A DNA stretch of 64,000 bases, from the NCBI GenBank assembly GCA_949752795.1, contig OX457061.1, forward strand, positions 32,616,425 through 32,680,424. The letters are read 5' to 3'. Below the pieces are notes generated by a model, which searched no databases, had not been told where the DNA came from, and saw only the letters and a list, made by a program, of their open reading frames with translations. Position 1 is the first letter of the stretch; each line of letters starts with the position of its first letter. Positions 23,156 to 34,250 of the stretch are shown here, in pieces. The position numbers and the translations under genes are program-made. This DNA is from Hyperoodon ampullatus. Lineage: Eukaryota > Chordata > Mammalia > Artiodactyla > Ziphiidae.

Positions 23156-23170
23156 TGCCACCTGGTGGCA
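23156..23170. promoter_or_regulatory. 15-bp palindrome with E-box core
   Basis: The sequence tgccacctggtggca is a perfect palindrome around a central T. It contains CACCTG/CAGGTG-type E-box halves and overlaps a CTCF-like CCACCTGGTGGC. Binding is inferred only from the motif. Confidence 0.3.
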
Positions 23171-23309
23171 ACAGTTGCGCAAGCTGAAAGTTGTGCAAAG
23201 GCTTTAACCTTGAAGTTCTGATTTGGCCAAAACACAAGACAGAAAGGGCACGCTTTGGGACTCACATTAGTGAAACAGAATTATGGGTTAACAGAACAAT
23301 AAGGATGGG

Positions 23310-23430
23310 AGAAAAATTAGTGATTACTGAGTTCAACCACCACAAGTTCCAGATGAGGAAACTAAGGCTTAAAGATACTCTGTGACTCACTCTAAGATAC
23401 ATAGGCATTACGTGACCAGAGCCACCTCAT
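23310..23430 (-). repeat. MIR-like fragment, antisense
   Basis: Contains ccagatgaggaaactaaggc followed by ttaaagatactctgtgact in antisense MIR order. Confidence 0.5.
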
Positions 23431-23544
23431 CATCAATAATCAAGTGTCATTTCCTCTCCAACTCAACATTGGAAAATAATTATTTCTTTATTTAAGGCAA
23501 CTAAAGACTTGATTAATTAGCAGAATGGTGAGCAATTAAGTGTA

Positions 23545-24539
23545 CAGCTGACTCTTGAACAACACAGGTTTGAGCTGTGCATGTTCACCTACATGCAGAT
23601 TGTTTTCAATAAATACACTGGAAAACTTTTTGGAGATCTGCGACAATTTGAAAAAAAACTCACAGACAAACCACGTAGCCTTAGAAATATCGAAAAAATT
23701 AAGAAAAAGTTAAGTATGTCATGAATGCATAAAATATATGTAGATACTAATCTATCCTTACATAAGTGTAAAGTGAGTGATATTTAATATAAAATTAATA
23801 ATGTGCTAGTTTTCTTACTGTCTTATAACTTTGCTTTCAAGTAATTACATTACTGTACAATATGCCTCTCTTGTAATTAAAGAAACTGCATATCAGCCTA
23901 TCATCACAGGTAAGTCGTTTTGTAAAAATGTAACAGTGTTTCCAATACTGTATTATGAATATGACTGTAATACTGTATGCCATAAAACCTTATAATGATT
24001 CATTCATTAGAGCAAAGGCTTAGCTACCATGAAGCAATCATATCAATTGCACTAGGCTACCATAAAGCAATCATATTGCTGCTTCTTCGTTATCAGTGCC
24101 TGAATCATTACATCTGTAAATAAATATCAATTTCTTTTTCATATTATCTTTTCATTTTTGATGTCAAATGTTAGTCATACATATAAGATCTACAGCGTTT
24201 TGTATCCCATAAGACAATATTGATGTATGTACTGACAGTTGATTCATCTTATAAGGAGACAACATAAACTTATGGTACTGATAAATACAGTACAGTGCTG
24301 TAAGCGTATTTTCTCTTCCTTACGATGCTCTTAACAACATCTTCTTTTCTCTAGCTTACTTTATTGTAAGAGTACAGTATATAAGACATATAACATACAA
24401 AATATGTAACTTAACTGTGTATGTTATCAGTCAACAGTAGGTTATTAGTTGAGTTTTGGGGAAGTCAAAAGCTGTATGTGGATTTTCAACTGTGTGGGGG
24501 GTTGGTGCTCCTGACCCCATGTTGTTCAAGGGTCAACTG
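23545..24539 (+). mobile_element. Tigger (TcMar, pogo-like) DNA transposon, internally deleted
   Basis: This 995-bp element is bounded by Tigger terminal inverted repeats: cagctgactcttgaacaaca at the left and tgttgttcaagggtcaactg at the right. A TA target-site duplication lies at 23543-23544 and 24540-24541. The interior includes Tigger1-like phrases (ttttctcttccttacgatgc; tactttattgtaagagtaca; caaaatatgtaacttaactg). Full autonomous Tigger1 is about 2.4 kb, so most of the transposase region is missing. It is inactive and old. Confidence 0.93.
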
Positions 24540-24541
24540 TA

Positions 24542-26066
24542 ATTACAAAGCAAACAAAGGGGACAAACTGTCTACTATGATACCTCTTTTGTAATGAGCA
24601 CAGTCTTTGTAAAAAAGACTGTCTTTTCAGAAGTGATAAAATTCTGCCAGGGCTGAATTCTGCACTTGCTCTTTCAGTTTAAAGGAACAGAGATGGATGT
24701 GTATCAGCAAAATCAAGTGAATGATCACTTCCCTCTACAGGAATGGGATATTATTTTTATGTTTATGCTTTTGTTCATCAAATAGGTATTAAATATTGCT
24801 GTGTTGTGCTAGGTGCTGGGGATACAAGGAGAAGAAAAACAAATGAGATTTCTGCTCCCCTGGAGCTCACTGTCTGGTGGAGAAGGACAAGTTAATACTC
24901 AAGTGCCATGGAAGGTGGTAACAGGATGCTGCACCTGTGCTTAGGGAAGAGGAGCTAGGACTGGAGGAGGCAGCTGTCAGCAGAAGCAGAATCTACGAGA
25001 GCCACTGGTCCTGGAGGGGGAGCCGAATTCCAAACGTGGTCAATGCCAGAGTAGCCAATAGGAACTATAAAATGGTGGCACTGCCAAAGCTGAAGAGTTA
25101 GGTGAGAGTGGGCGTCAAGGAGAAGATCCATATGGTCCATTATACCTGCTTGGCTATGGGGAGCTCACCTCTGGAATGCCAGGCGCTGGATGTGGTTGCC
25201 ACCAGAAACAGAAGGAAGGGCAGAGAGATACAGTAACAGAGGTTGGACCACTGAATCCCAGGTCAGGGAAGCCTCGCAGACTGGGCCAAGGGATGGAGAT
25301 TATTAATACGCATCTTGCCTCTGTCAGGATTGGCCCAGGGACCAGCATGAGGCTGAGCCAGCAGGGAGCGGGGCAGGCAGCACAGGTGGCTTCTGTAGTG
25401 AGAACGTCAGCAGAGGCCAGATGGAAACTCTGACCGTAATGCTAATTCATTTCTCTGTGTGTTTCTGTTCAGACAAATGTCAGTCTCTTGTGGGTTTAGT
25501 TTAAACCTATTGGCTGTGTGGGGTCAAAGCTCTACATCCTTGACTTGTTTTAATTTCTAAGTCCCTGATCACCTGAGTTTAAAGGAAGAGATGGTCAAGG
25601 TCTTGGCTGCTGGGAAGACACCATAATGCTTTAGAGAGCAGCTGGGAAAACGCTACTAGTTTCCCCAGAGCTGAGGTACATTCCAGCCTGTATTATCATT
25701 CTGTACTATTCAAGATGCAACATCAGACTGTGAGGTTTTAGGGCAGGTAGTGAGCCTGTGACCTTTAACATGTCCAATCCAACCTCTCCTTGGGAAGAAT
25801 ATTGACTCTTCCAGGTGGAAAGCGGGTTTGGAGCAAAGAAAGCTGGAAGATGGAGCTTGGTGGATTCTTGGTGTCATGATGCCTTGTCCGTTTGTTGGGT
25901 TGGGACACCCTGAGGAACTTTCCACACCCCAAATCTACCCGGAGACATTCAGCTGGACTCTCTGAAGTGAACTTTGGTCTAACTGGCAAGAGTTTTGCTT
26001 CCACCAGCGCTTGGCCACACACCAACCCTGAGACTCTGAGATAGTTCTCACTCCCTGACTCAATTT
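24542..26066. other. Unassigned sequence with one old-repeat fragment
   Basis: About 24775-24900 has the widespread old-repeat text (gtgttgtgctaggtgctggg, ctcccctggagctcactgtc). The remainder to 26066 has no supported element or gene. Confidence 0.4.
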
Positions 26067-26080
26067 CCTCAACTACTCTT

Positions 26081-26296
26081 TTTTTTTTTTTTTTTTTTTT
26101 TTTGCGGTACGCGGGCCTCTCACTGTTGTGGCCTCTCCCGTTGCGGAGCACAGGCTCCGGACGCGCAGGCTCAGCGGCCATGGCTCACGGGCCTAGCCGC
26201 TCCGCGGCATGTGGGATCTTCCCAGACCAGGGCACGAACCCGTGTCCCCTGCATCGGCAGGCGGACTCTCAACCACTGCACCACCAGGGAAGCTCA
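26081..26296 (-). mobile_element. CHR-type SINE, short form, antisense
   Basis: A poly(T) at 26079-26103 is the antisense A-tail, followed by the family body with intact CpGs (gcggtacgcgggcctctcac). A perfect 14-bp target-site duplication cctcaactactctt lies at 26067-26080 and 26297-26310. The long pure tail and retained CpGs make it one of the youngest copies here. Confidence 0.96.
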
Positions 26297-26310
26297 CCTC
26301 AACTACTCTT

Positions 26311-27320
26311 GCTATAGTTTCCAACACTTAGAAGAAAAACTAGTGTTGTGGCCAAAAATGAAAACACCATGCTAGACATTAAATGTCATCCAAGAGACAC
26401 TAATTTAATGGCCCCAAAGTGGTTTCATGCTTCCGAGAGGATTTTATTTCCTGGCCTTGGAGAAGCTAAGTGCTGCCTTCTATTTCTGCTCTGCATTCGA
26501 AAAGTCATAAATAGTTAACTGTGTAAGCCCTTTTTTAAAACCTCCCCAGAGCATCTAAAAATAGCCTCTGGAGGCTCGATGCATATTTCCTCAGGTCTTC
26601 CTCTTAGTCTTTCAATATTGGTGGCGACCATTTACTGTTACTGTCACACACAGACTTGCAGAGACAAAAGCAGCTAGGCTGGAAGGCAGAGAGGCAGTGT
26701 GTCAGAAGGGCCCCCTGAGAGGTGGAACCTAGCATTGATCTGCTACATACATCCCGGGAAGAGAGATGTCACCTCTTCTTGCCTTGGTTTCCCTGCTAGC
26801 AAAAGAAGAGTGGTGGGGGAGTCTCCCTCTCTCCAGGGTGCAGCAAGAATCACCCTTGAGTGGGAAGTGTCAGCAGATTCTTCAGCAAAGCGGGGCCTGC
26901 CAGCAGCCAAGTGCTCTTACGACCAGCCAAGTCCACGCTCGTTACGTGCCTTTGCAGTGCGTGTCACCCCCGTCGTTTCCTATCTTCAGGCCAGAGTGGG
27001 GCTCTCCTGCCAGTTTTCCAGCGCCGGGGCATGACCCAAGGCTGAATGTCCATCATAAGCTCCATGGACAAGGGGCGGGAACAGCCAAGCCCAACTCAGC
27101 CACCTGCCTGTTCTTTGCAGCCATGCCTCTGTTTTTCTTTACACTTAACTCCAACAGTAAAGACCACCTCTCTCTGACTCTCAGCCTACCTCCTTCAGGG
27201 ACGCACCCCCTGCAAACAGACCACCAGCTCAGAGCACTCCTGTCTACCCAGAAGGAAGGGTAGGACAGCACATCCTAGGTGGTCTCTGTGGCCTCTGTCT
27301 TCTCTCCAAACACTCCCAAC
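26311..27320. other. Unassigned sequence, GC rising
   Basis: No repeat family is recognised. A 165-codon frame at 26766-27263 looks like chance in GC-richer DNA. Confidence 0.4.
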
Positions 27321-27328
27321 AATGCACA

Positions 27329-27574
27329 GTGATGAGCTGTGTCTCGGGCCCCCTGACACCCCTTAACCTGGAAAAAATCAGGCAGATATTTCACGACAGC
27401 AATCAGCTCCCAGACACATCGAACCGTAATGTGATTATGCTATTTACCAAAATGCAAAGAGAGATACTTGAGGCGTTTCTGATTAGGGATGACATTACCC
27501 CTCTAATGGGCCACCGCATTAATCAAAGCTGTTGCTATGACAATGGCGATGGTGGGGAAATAACCCCAGCTTGA
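27329..27574. promoter_or_regulatory. Candidate enhancer with TCF, RFX and SOX-like sites
   Basis: The block has no repeat hallmarks and balanced composition. Near its right end are atcaaag (TCF/LEF-like, 27522-27528), gttgctatgacaat (RFX X-box-like, 27531-27544) and acaatgg (SOX-like, 27540-27546), packed in 25 bp, with several ATTA sites upstream. The plus strand is also open for 81 codons through the whole block. The motifs are visible; regulatory function is inferred, and conservation is untested. Confidence 0.35.
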
Positions 27575-27579
27575 TTCAG

Positions 27580-28478
27580 GGCCTACCAAACACCACCAAG
27601 GAAGAGGTCAGCTTTTGTGAGGGACACAGCAGAAGAACTGCTTCTTCCTGCTCGAGAAGGGCTTTTTATTGAAATCACAGCAGCAACCAGAAAGAGAGGC
27701 CTCTGTTTTCTTCCACTGCACTGGGGTTTTCTGGTTCCACTGCTCAAGATGACTCGATAGCACTGTCCTGCGAGGCACTGGGGGAGGAGGTGTTGGTGGG
27801 GAGGATCCGAAGGCTGATTTGTGGGGTTGTCAGAGTCTTCTGGTTTCCAGAGCTGTGTGTTAATTGCTGGTGGCCCCCTGGGAATCATGTGGGGCATGAG
27901 ACCCTGGGGGCAGCGGGAGAGCTGACCTGTGGAAAAGCCCAGCTTTTCCCATGGCGTGAACACGTGGCTCATGCCGCTCTCTCCATCCCAGAGCCTCTGA
28001 GGCGTTTGGCAGACACAAGCCCGCCCTACACACCCTGGGACAAGACAGATGGAAGAACAGAGGCGGAAATGAAGTGGATCTGACGGGCCCCGGGGGAAAC
28101 GCCTCGGCCTCTGCTCTGTGCTGCAGGGAACCCAGGACCTGCAGGCGAGATCAGGGCTCTCAGGAGGCTGGCTCTGGCTCGTTAGCGGTAAACTACTCCA
28201 CCAACCCAAGTCGGCCCTCTCTCAGACGCAGACTTGCCCTGAAAGGGAGCCTGTGAGGTTGGCGACATGGCACGGCCTCTCCCACACCACAGGGACAGGA
28301 CATCGGAGCGGACGCAGGAAATCTGATTTACAGTCCAGGTCCTTCTAGAATTGTTTCTGAGCCTTGGTTTTCCCATCTTCAGAGTGGGGACAGTGAAATC
28401 TACTCTGCTGTCCTTACAGGGGAGTAAAAGTTCAAATCACTTCATTTGGGGGAAAGTGACTTGTAAACTGTAAGAGCA
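27580..28478. other. Unassigned GC-rich sequence
   Basis: GC-richer than its surroundings, with scattered CpGs at about 28010-28330, but too sparse for me to call a CpG island. The 208-codon minus-strand frame (27583-28209) has no recognisable domain. Confidence 0.4.
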
Positions 28479-28642
28479 CAGATCTTCAAACTTGGCTGCA
28501 TCTTGGAGCCACCCAGGGAGTTTTATAAAGTCCTGTTGCCTGGGTCCCAGTGTCAGACGTGCTGGTTTCACTGGTCTGCGGGGTGGCCAGGGCATGGGGA
28601 CTTTTCAAAGCTCTCACATGCAGCCAAGGTTGAGAACCGCTG
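28479..28642. mobile_element. MER5-type hAT-Charlie MITE
   Basis: It has the near-palindromic MER5 pattern: atcttcaaacttggctgcat at the left, cctgggtcccagtgtcagac in the middle, and tgcagccaaggttgagaacc at the right. Orientation is ambiguous because the element is palindromic. Confidence 0.7.
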
Positions 28643-29634
28643 CTCTCGAGTGTTGTGAGGTGCTGTACCCCCCTTTTTTGAGCCTCATTTCCAAAACTAA
28701 CTTATATTTTTAATGAGGATAAGAATTTTTTAAATACAAGGATCTTGTGAGGATAAAAGTAGAAAATGTATATGAGAGTGCATAAGGTGGTACATCCCAG
28801 ATTCCTAATTAAGGCTCCAGACCCTCATTAGAGGCTGCTGTCTCTATTTCAGGGGAAAGACCTTGTCCCCAGAGCTGAGACCCCAGACGGCACCTTGCCC
28901 CTTAGCTGTGCGACTGCATACACGTTGCTGGATCACAGGGAACATTTGCAACACCCGAAGCCTTTCACACGCTTGATCTCAATTATAGCAATAACCCGAC
29001 AAGGTGGCTCAGACTGTTGTTGCCACCCTCTGAAGCCACATCATAGGTGACTCAGGCAGTCAGTGATGGAGCTGGGATTGTAGTCCAAATTTGTCTTGTT
29101 CAGAAACTGGAGTTCTTTCTACGACCTTCTTGGTTAGAACTGACCTGAGCCAATTTTGTCATTCAGCGTGTACACGCACGAGGTCTCTGGGCTGCAGGTC
29201 TCTATGTTATAATGAAAGTAGTGTCGGGTAGAATTGTGCCACCTAGACTCTCATTTATTAGCAAGCAGGGGCAAAAACAGGCATGTGGCTTACTCTGTGA
29301 ACTCAATGATATCCCGAATCAAGGTCCTTTTAGGTGCCCCAGCAGAGCTTGCACCAAAGCTTTGCTCAGGGCAGAGGTGACATTTTTTAGCACCAAGATC
29401 CAGCTAACTTTGCAGTCGGGTCATGAGAAAAAAAAAATCTCTGATAATCAGTCTAACAAACATGGGATCCATTTGGAGTCCTAAGCTCACGGCACTGCTC
29501 TACTTAACTAACGTACTGATCAGAAGGCTACGAGGACATTCCAACCCAGAGTTGCCAGAGGTCTTTCCCAATGGCTGTGAGGAAGGAGGAGGGGTTAGAT
29601 TATTCACTGAGCCACAGCCAAATATGCTGGGCGC
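28643..29634. other. Mostly unassigned, with an antisense MIR fragment
   Basis: About 28985-29095 is MIR-like (cgacaaggtggctcagactg; gtcagtgatggagctgggat). No other element or gene is supported. Confidence 0.45.
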
Positions 29635-30081
29635 TGTATCAGCCTCCTGGGGCTGCTGAAACAAAGTACCACAAACTAGGTAGCTAAAAACCACAGAACT
29701 TTATTCCCTCACAGTTCTGGATGCCAGAAGCCAAAAATCAAGATGTCAGCAGGGCCACACTCCCTTAAAAGGTTCTAGGGAAGGTCTCCTAGCAGCTGGT
29801 GGATGCCAGCAATCCTTGGTGATCCTTGGCTTGTAGCTGCATCACTCTAACCTCTACCTCTGCTATCACATGGCCATCTTCTGTGTGTTTCTGTGTCTCT
29901 GTGTGTCCTTTCATCTTCTTATAAGGACACTAGTCATATGAATTAGAAACCCACCCTAATACAGTATGACCTCAACTAATTATATCAGCAAGGCCTTTAT
30001 TTTCAAATAAAGTCACATTCTGAGGTTCCAGGTGGACATGAATTTGGCAGGGGGGCGGCGGACACTATTCAACCCAGTACA
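29635..30081 (+). mobile_element. ERVL-type (MLT2-like) solo LTR
   Basis: It begins tgtatcagcctcctggggct, then acaaagtaccacaaactagg, ctttattccctcacagttct, tcttataaggacactagtca, tttcaaataaagtcacattc, and ends near aacccagtaca. The order is that of the LTR class that also occurs at 31906-32426. No internal genes are attached. Confidence 0.72.
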
Positions 30082-30082
30082 A

Positions 30083-30960
30083 GCACCTACACTGTGCCAA
30101 GTGCTGTGGAGAGAGAAGATAAAGGGGACTAAACTTGCCCTGCCCTTGGGTTGCTCACCCTCCAGCGATGGAGACCAGCAGGTGTGTGAGCACCCTGAGA
30201 GTGGTAAACATGTTGCTGGCGTGGCACGACGGAGGTGTCGCACCCAGCTTAACAGGGTCATGGAGGCAACCTGCAGGCTGACTTTGGAAGGTCTGGCAGG
30301 AGGCACCAGGTAGAAGAGGATGGGAGGGCAGTAGACAGAGGGAAGGACATGTACATCCCAGGGACTGGTCATAGAGGGAACAGGACTGGTTCACGGAGAC
30401 AGGAATGTGGGATCCGAGATGGGCAAGAGGGACAGATGAAGTCAAACTGTTGGATAGGGGGCAGGTCAGGAAGGTCCCATGTGCTGCTAGTCGAAGAGAG
30501 CTGGGATTTGATCCTATGGAGCTCAGGGGGACACTGGCATCTTTTAATCAAGGAAGGAATGTAGTCATATTTGCATGTTAGAACAATCACTCTGGAGCAA
30601 TGAAGAGGATCCACTGGAAAGGTTAAGATTAGAGATGGGAAGTCTAAGCAAAAGACAAGGAATGATAAGTTTCTGGCATATGGCAGCAACCATGGGGGTA
30701 GAGAGAAGAGAACTGATTTAATGTTTATTCAGAAGAGGGAAGCGGCAGAACTTCTCGATAGATGGAATGCTGCTGGATGCTGGGTGTGAAAAAGGAGTTG
30801 GTAATGACATCCACGGTGCTGTTTTTGGTTTTTTTGTTTTATTTTCATTTTGGTTCTTGGGGTCATCCATGAACTCCCTGGGAATGAACCAAGGACAGAA
30901 GCCTAGTGACTTCAATATTTAAGAAGCAGGAGGAGAAAAACCAGCTAGGAAAGAATTCAG
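30083..30960 (+). repeat. Old interspersed repeat, family not named
   Basis: It is related to 9660-10160 and 45440-46200. Shared landmarks include actgtgccaagtgctgtgga at the start and acaatcactctggagcaatg near 30590. It is a diffuse, decayed element. Confidence 0.45.
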
Positions 30961-31222
30961 AGAACAAAAGAGTCAAGTGACAGGAGAACTGGAACTACAC
31001 ATGGGGAGCACTAGCAGAGGGCCCCTGGGACACGGTCGGAAGGGTGCCTGCGTGGCGGTATTAGCCTGAGGAGGGGGATCCCCAGGAAGGAAGGCCCCTG
31101 GGCAGGCAGTTTGGAGACCCAGGAAGGAGGTGGGGTGGAGACTAGGACCAAATAACCTTACATTGGGCAATTTGCCCAAGTCTTGATGTCCCCAGAACAG
31201 GTCAGTTCATTCATTTGTTCAA
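30961..31222. other. Unassigned sequence
   Basis: Nothing recognised. Confidence 0.4.
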
Positions 31223-31344
31223 TTAACTAGGGTGACCAATTGTCCATCCTGGTTTTCCCAGGACTGTTCTGGTTTTAACACCAAAAGCCTAACATCCCAA
31301 GAAACCCTTCTGTCCTGGGAAAACTGGTTGGTCACCCTAGTTAA
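31223..31344. mobile_element. Palindromic MITE with a perfect 17-bp inverted repeat
   Basis: The left end ttaactagggtgaccaa (31223-31239) is the exact reverse complement of the right end ttggtcaccctagttaa (31328-31344). Internal arms also pair (ctggttttcccaggac against gtcctgggaaaactgg). TTAA occurs at both outer edges and may be the target site. I recognise the 'agggtgaccaa..' MITE class, of which 37381-37492 is a second copy, but not its name. Confidence 0.75.
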
Positions 31345-31905
31345 CAAGCACTTCCTGCGCTTCTGCCACATGCCACGTACTGTGTCGGATGGCACGGAAC
31401 TTAATAATACTCAGAGCAGGCTTTTGAGCACCCCACAGCCTGGAGGGGAAATAATGGGTTACAAGTGCTTAAAAACTGGCAGAGGGTGGGTTGAGATTCC
31501 TCTCTCTCACGGCCAAGGGCAAGTTAAAGGAAGGTGCTTTGGATATAACTTAGGCCAGGGATGGAAAACACTTTTTTTTTAAAGCAAAATAAGGCCGTGA
31601 CATGAGTCTATAAGAGAGTATGTTAGTAGGAGAAATATTAATTTCTTGTATAAAATTAAGACGAGCAGGAGTTAAGCCTTTTCTGTCGTTTAACCTAATA
31701 AAAGCAGTGTGAGTTTTCAAGATGGTTATGTTATAGTGAGAAATAATTTCTTTTATAAAGCTGCAGACAGCCGGGGTCAGAAGGAAGGGAAGAAGTCCAC
31801 GCAGGGTAAAATGCGCTTGGTTTCCGATACTGCAGGAGAGAAGCAGTCACAGCTTGGAAAGGAAAACCCTTGTCGAGTCTCCCCTTCAAAGTCTCCCCTC
31901 ACCCC
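31345..31905. other. Unassigned sequence
   Basis: No repeat or gene is supported. Confidence 0.4.
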
Positions 31906-32426
31906 TGTATTAGTTTCCTAGGGCTGCCAACAAACGACCACAATCTAGGTGGCTTCAAATAACAGAAATCCACTCTCTCATAGTTCTGGAGCCCAGAAGT
32001 TTGAAATCAATGCACTGGCAGAGCTGTACTCCTTCTGGAGTCTCTGGGGGGAGGGGGGTGGGGGTGGGGTCCGTTCCTTGCCTCTTCCTGCTTCTGGTAG
32101 CTATTGGTGTCACCTGATGTTCCTTGATGTGTAGCCGCATAACCCCAATCTCTGTCTCCATCCTCACACGGCCGTCTTCCTGTGTTTCTCCATACATCCT
32201 CCTCTTCTGTCTGTCTGATGTCCCTCTGCCTTACTCTTATAAGGACAGCTATCATTGGATTAAGCTTGCCCCTCCCTCCAGGCAATCCAGGATGATCTCA
32301 TCTCAAGATCCTTAAGTTATAACTACATCTGAAAGAACTTTTTTTCCCAAATAAGGCCATATTCACAGGTTCCATGGACTAAGACTTGGACCTATCTTTT
32401 TGGGGGTCATGAATCAACCCACTACA
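31906..32426 (+). mobile_element. ERVL-type (MLT2-like) solo LTR
   Basis: It begins tgtattagtttcctagggct and continues ccacaatctaggtggcttca, cttgatgtgtagccgcataa, cttataaggacagctatcat, ggatgatctcatctcaagat, cccaaataaggccatattc, ending near cccactaca. It is the same class as 29635-30081. It contains a strong G-quadruplex motif. Confidence 0.75.
32046..32069 (+). other. G-quadruplex motif
   Basis: Four G-runs of 6, 6, 5 and 4 (32046-32051, 32053-32058, 32060-32064, 32066-32069) are separated by single-base loops. This is an unusually strong predicted intramolecular quadruplex and is not part of the typical LTR text I know. Confidence 0.85.
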
Positions 32427-32820
32427 CTTCTATTAATATAATCCCAGCACACTTCCCCCTCCTGTGTGTTGTGAGGGGCAAGGAGAGCAACCTGACTCTA
32501 ACAAGGAGCCCACCCTCTCTCGGCCCCAGCTGTATAGCAGCATTAAAGCCGTTGATAGGGCCTCCATGTATGGTTGTCCAATGTGTGCACTGCACCAAAG
32601 CCCTTGGCTAAGGGGTACTGAAATACAGCCTACTCTCTGCAGGTCAAACCATGTGCCTTATCAGTACTGCACCCACTGGAAGAAAGGGACACCTTTTTCC
32701 TTCTGGGCAAAGGGATTGCCTACATCCCAAGCAGTGTGCCCAGCTCAAACGGGGCTCCTTTTTCTGATTTGAACAAAAGTGCTACCTGGGCTAGAGCAGA
32801 ACCTGGCCATTGACATTCAT
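32427..32820. other. Unassigned sequence
   Basis: No repeat or gene is supported. Confidence 0.4.
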
Positions 32821-32900
32821 TAACTCAACTGCGTTTGCCAGTGGCCAATTAGAAGTGATGGTACAAGCTAATGATGGAAAATTTTCAGGACCATGTAAAA
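32821..32900 (+). repeat. Local duplication, copy A
   Basis: About 80 bp matches 34251-34329 at roughly 85 percent identity by eye. The best-matched core is gtttgccagtggc(c/t)aatt followed by aga(a/g)gtgatggtacaagct. The orientation is the same and the copies are 1.43 kb apart. Confidence 0.85.
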
Positions 32901-34250
32901 TGTGCCAGACATCAGGAAAGATGGAGAAGGGACTGATTATTTCTTTAGGAAGCAGCACGGTGAAGAGGGAAGCAAGGGGGATCATTGCAACAAGTCGTGA
33001 GTTAAGGGGAGAGATTTGCTAGAAGCGGAGGGAAGGTCCACAGCCTGGATAGCCTCCATGTGAGCACATCCTCATACTCATCCCAGCCTCCTAGGCAGTG
33101 AGGCGTCATCCCTTCTGTGATAGGAGGGGGCAAGGCAGCCAGACTGAGACCTGCTCTCCAAACCCACCTACCCCTTCCCCACTCTCTGTAAGATGTTGAA
33201 GTAATCACCAGAACCCCCTGCTTGGTAAAGACCTGCTTGAATGTTCACTGGGAATTAATATGCCTTCGCTTTGAAGAAAGCTGAGTGCTCTGGTATCTGA
33301 GCCAGATGGAGAAAGGCAGTGGCGTCCACATCATGGCCAAGTGTGTGTCCAGCGGCAGATAGCCCTGGGCAATGATCCCCCGACTCAGACTGCCCAGAGA
33401 CCAAGCCACCACCCACCCTACAGGAGAAGGGGACAGGGAAAAGAAAGCCTCTCCTGGTGACACTGCAATCCCTTAGGTGTGTACAACCCCAAAATCTTTC
33501 TATTTCCACTATTTTATTGGAGTCTCACAACAGTGTCCCATGACAAGCCAATTTTATAGATCTGGAAACTGAGTTTCAGAGATATGATAGTCTTGCTCAG
33601 ACGCAGGGCTCCCTACTCCTGGTCGGGTTTTGCATTCACAGTAGTGATTTTCTGCTTCCCGTCTTTCTGCACAAGACATGTTGAGAATCTGAAGGCTGGG
33701 CTCTAATCTAGACCCCCCTTGTAGAGGTCTCAGAGCATGTCACTTAACCCAGCAGGAGCATTTACTCTGTAAATAAAAAGGAATAACAATAATCTTCCCC
33801 ATGATGTCACTGTGGACTAGCCAATAAAAAAGATTAAAAAGCCAATAATTGAAATCAAATACATAAGAGTAAATAGCTATGTTTGACTAACTTTCATGGG
33901 AATTTAGATATAATTTAAAAAAAAAAGACCAATCCCTAGATATTCATGAGAGTTAGAGGGAGTCATTAGTGAGATGGAAAGAAAAGTGGATTTTCTTGAC
34001 AGTTTTATTAATAAGAAAAAGAGTATATGTGTACTGTTTGTCAAAAAAATGAGATTTTCAGGAGCATATGGCAAATTAATCATTAAGACTCTCTCATGGC
34101 TCAGACCCACTTAATATGTTCTCTGTGGTGTGTGTACGACAAACCTGTAAAAATTACATTACAGTGACTATTAAATGATTCATCAGGGTCACTTCCCCAG
34201 TAGATTTAGAATCTGGTGCTTACTCACGTTTCCCCTTTGGTAAGCTTTAT
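32901..34250. other. Unassigned sequence with MIR fragments
   Basis: About 33500-33610 is antisense MIR-like (ccaattttatagatctggaa; actgagtttcagagatatga). About 33700-33800 may be a sense MIR scrap. 33750-34170 is AT-rich. No gene is supported. Confidence 0.45.

Noticed and set aside
26766..27263. 165-codon plus-strand open frame
   Set aside because: Overlaps other open frames on both strands in GC-richer DNA; no homology is recognised.
27583..28209. 208-codon minus-strand open frame
   Set aside because: It lies in GC-rich DNA where stops are rarer, with no recognisable domain, no splice support and a low-complexity Ser/Pro-rich composition.
28010..28330. Possible CpG island promoter
   Set aside because: CpGs are scattered and not dense enough by eye, and no first exon or core promoter pattern is seen.
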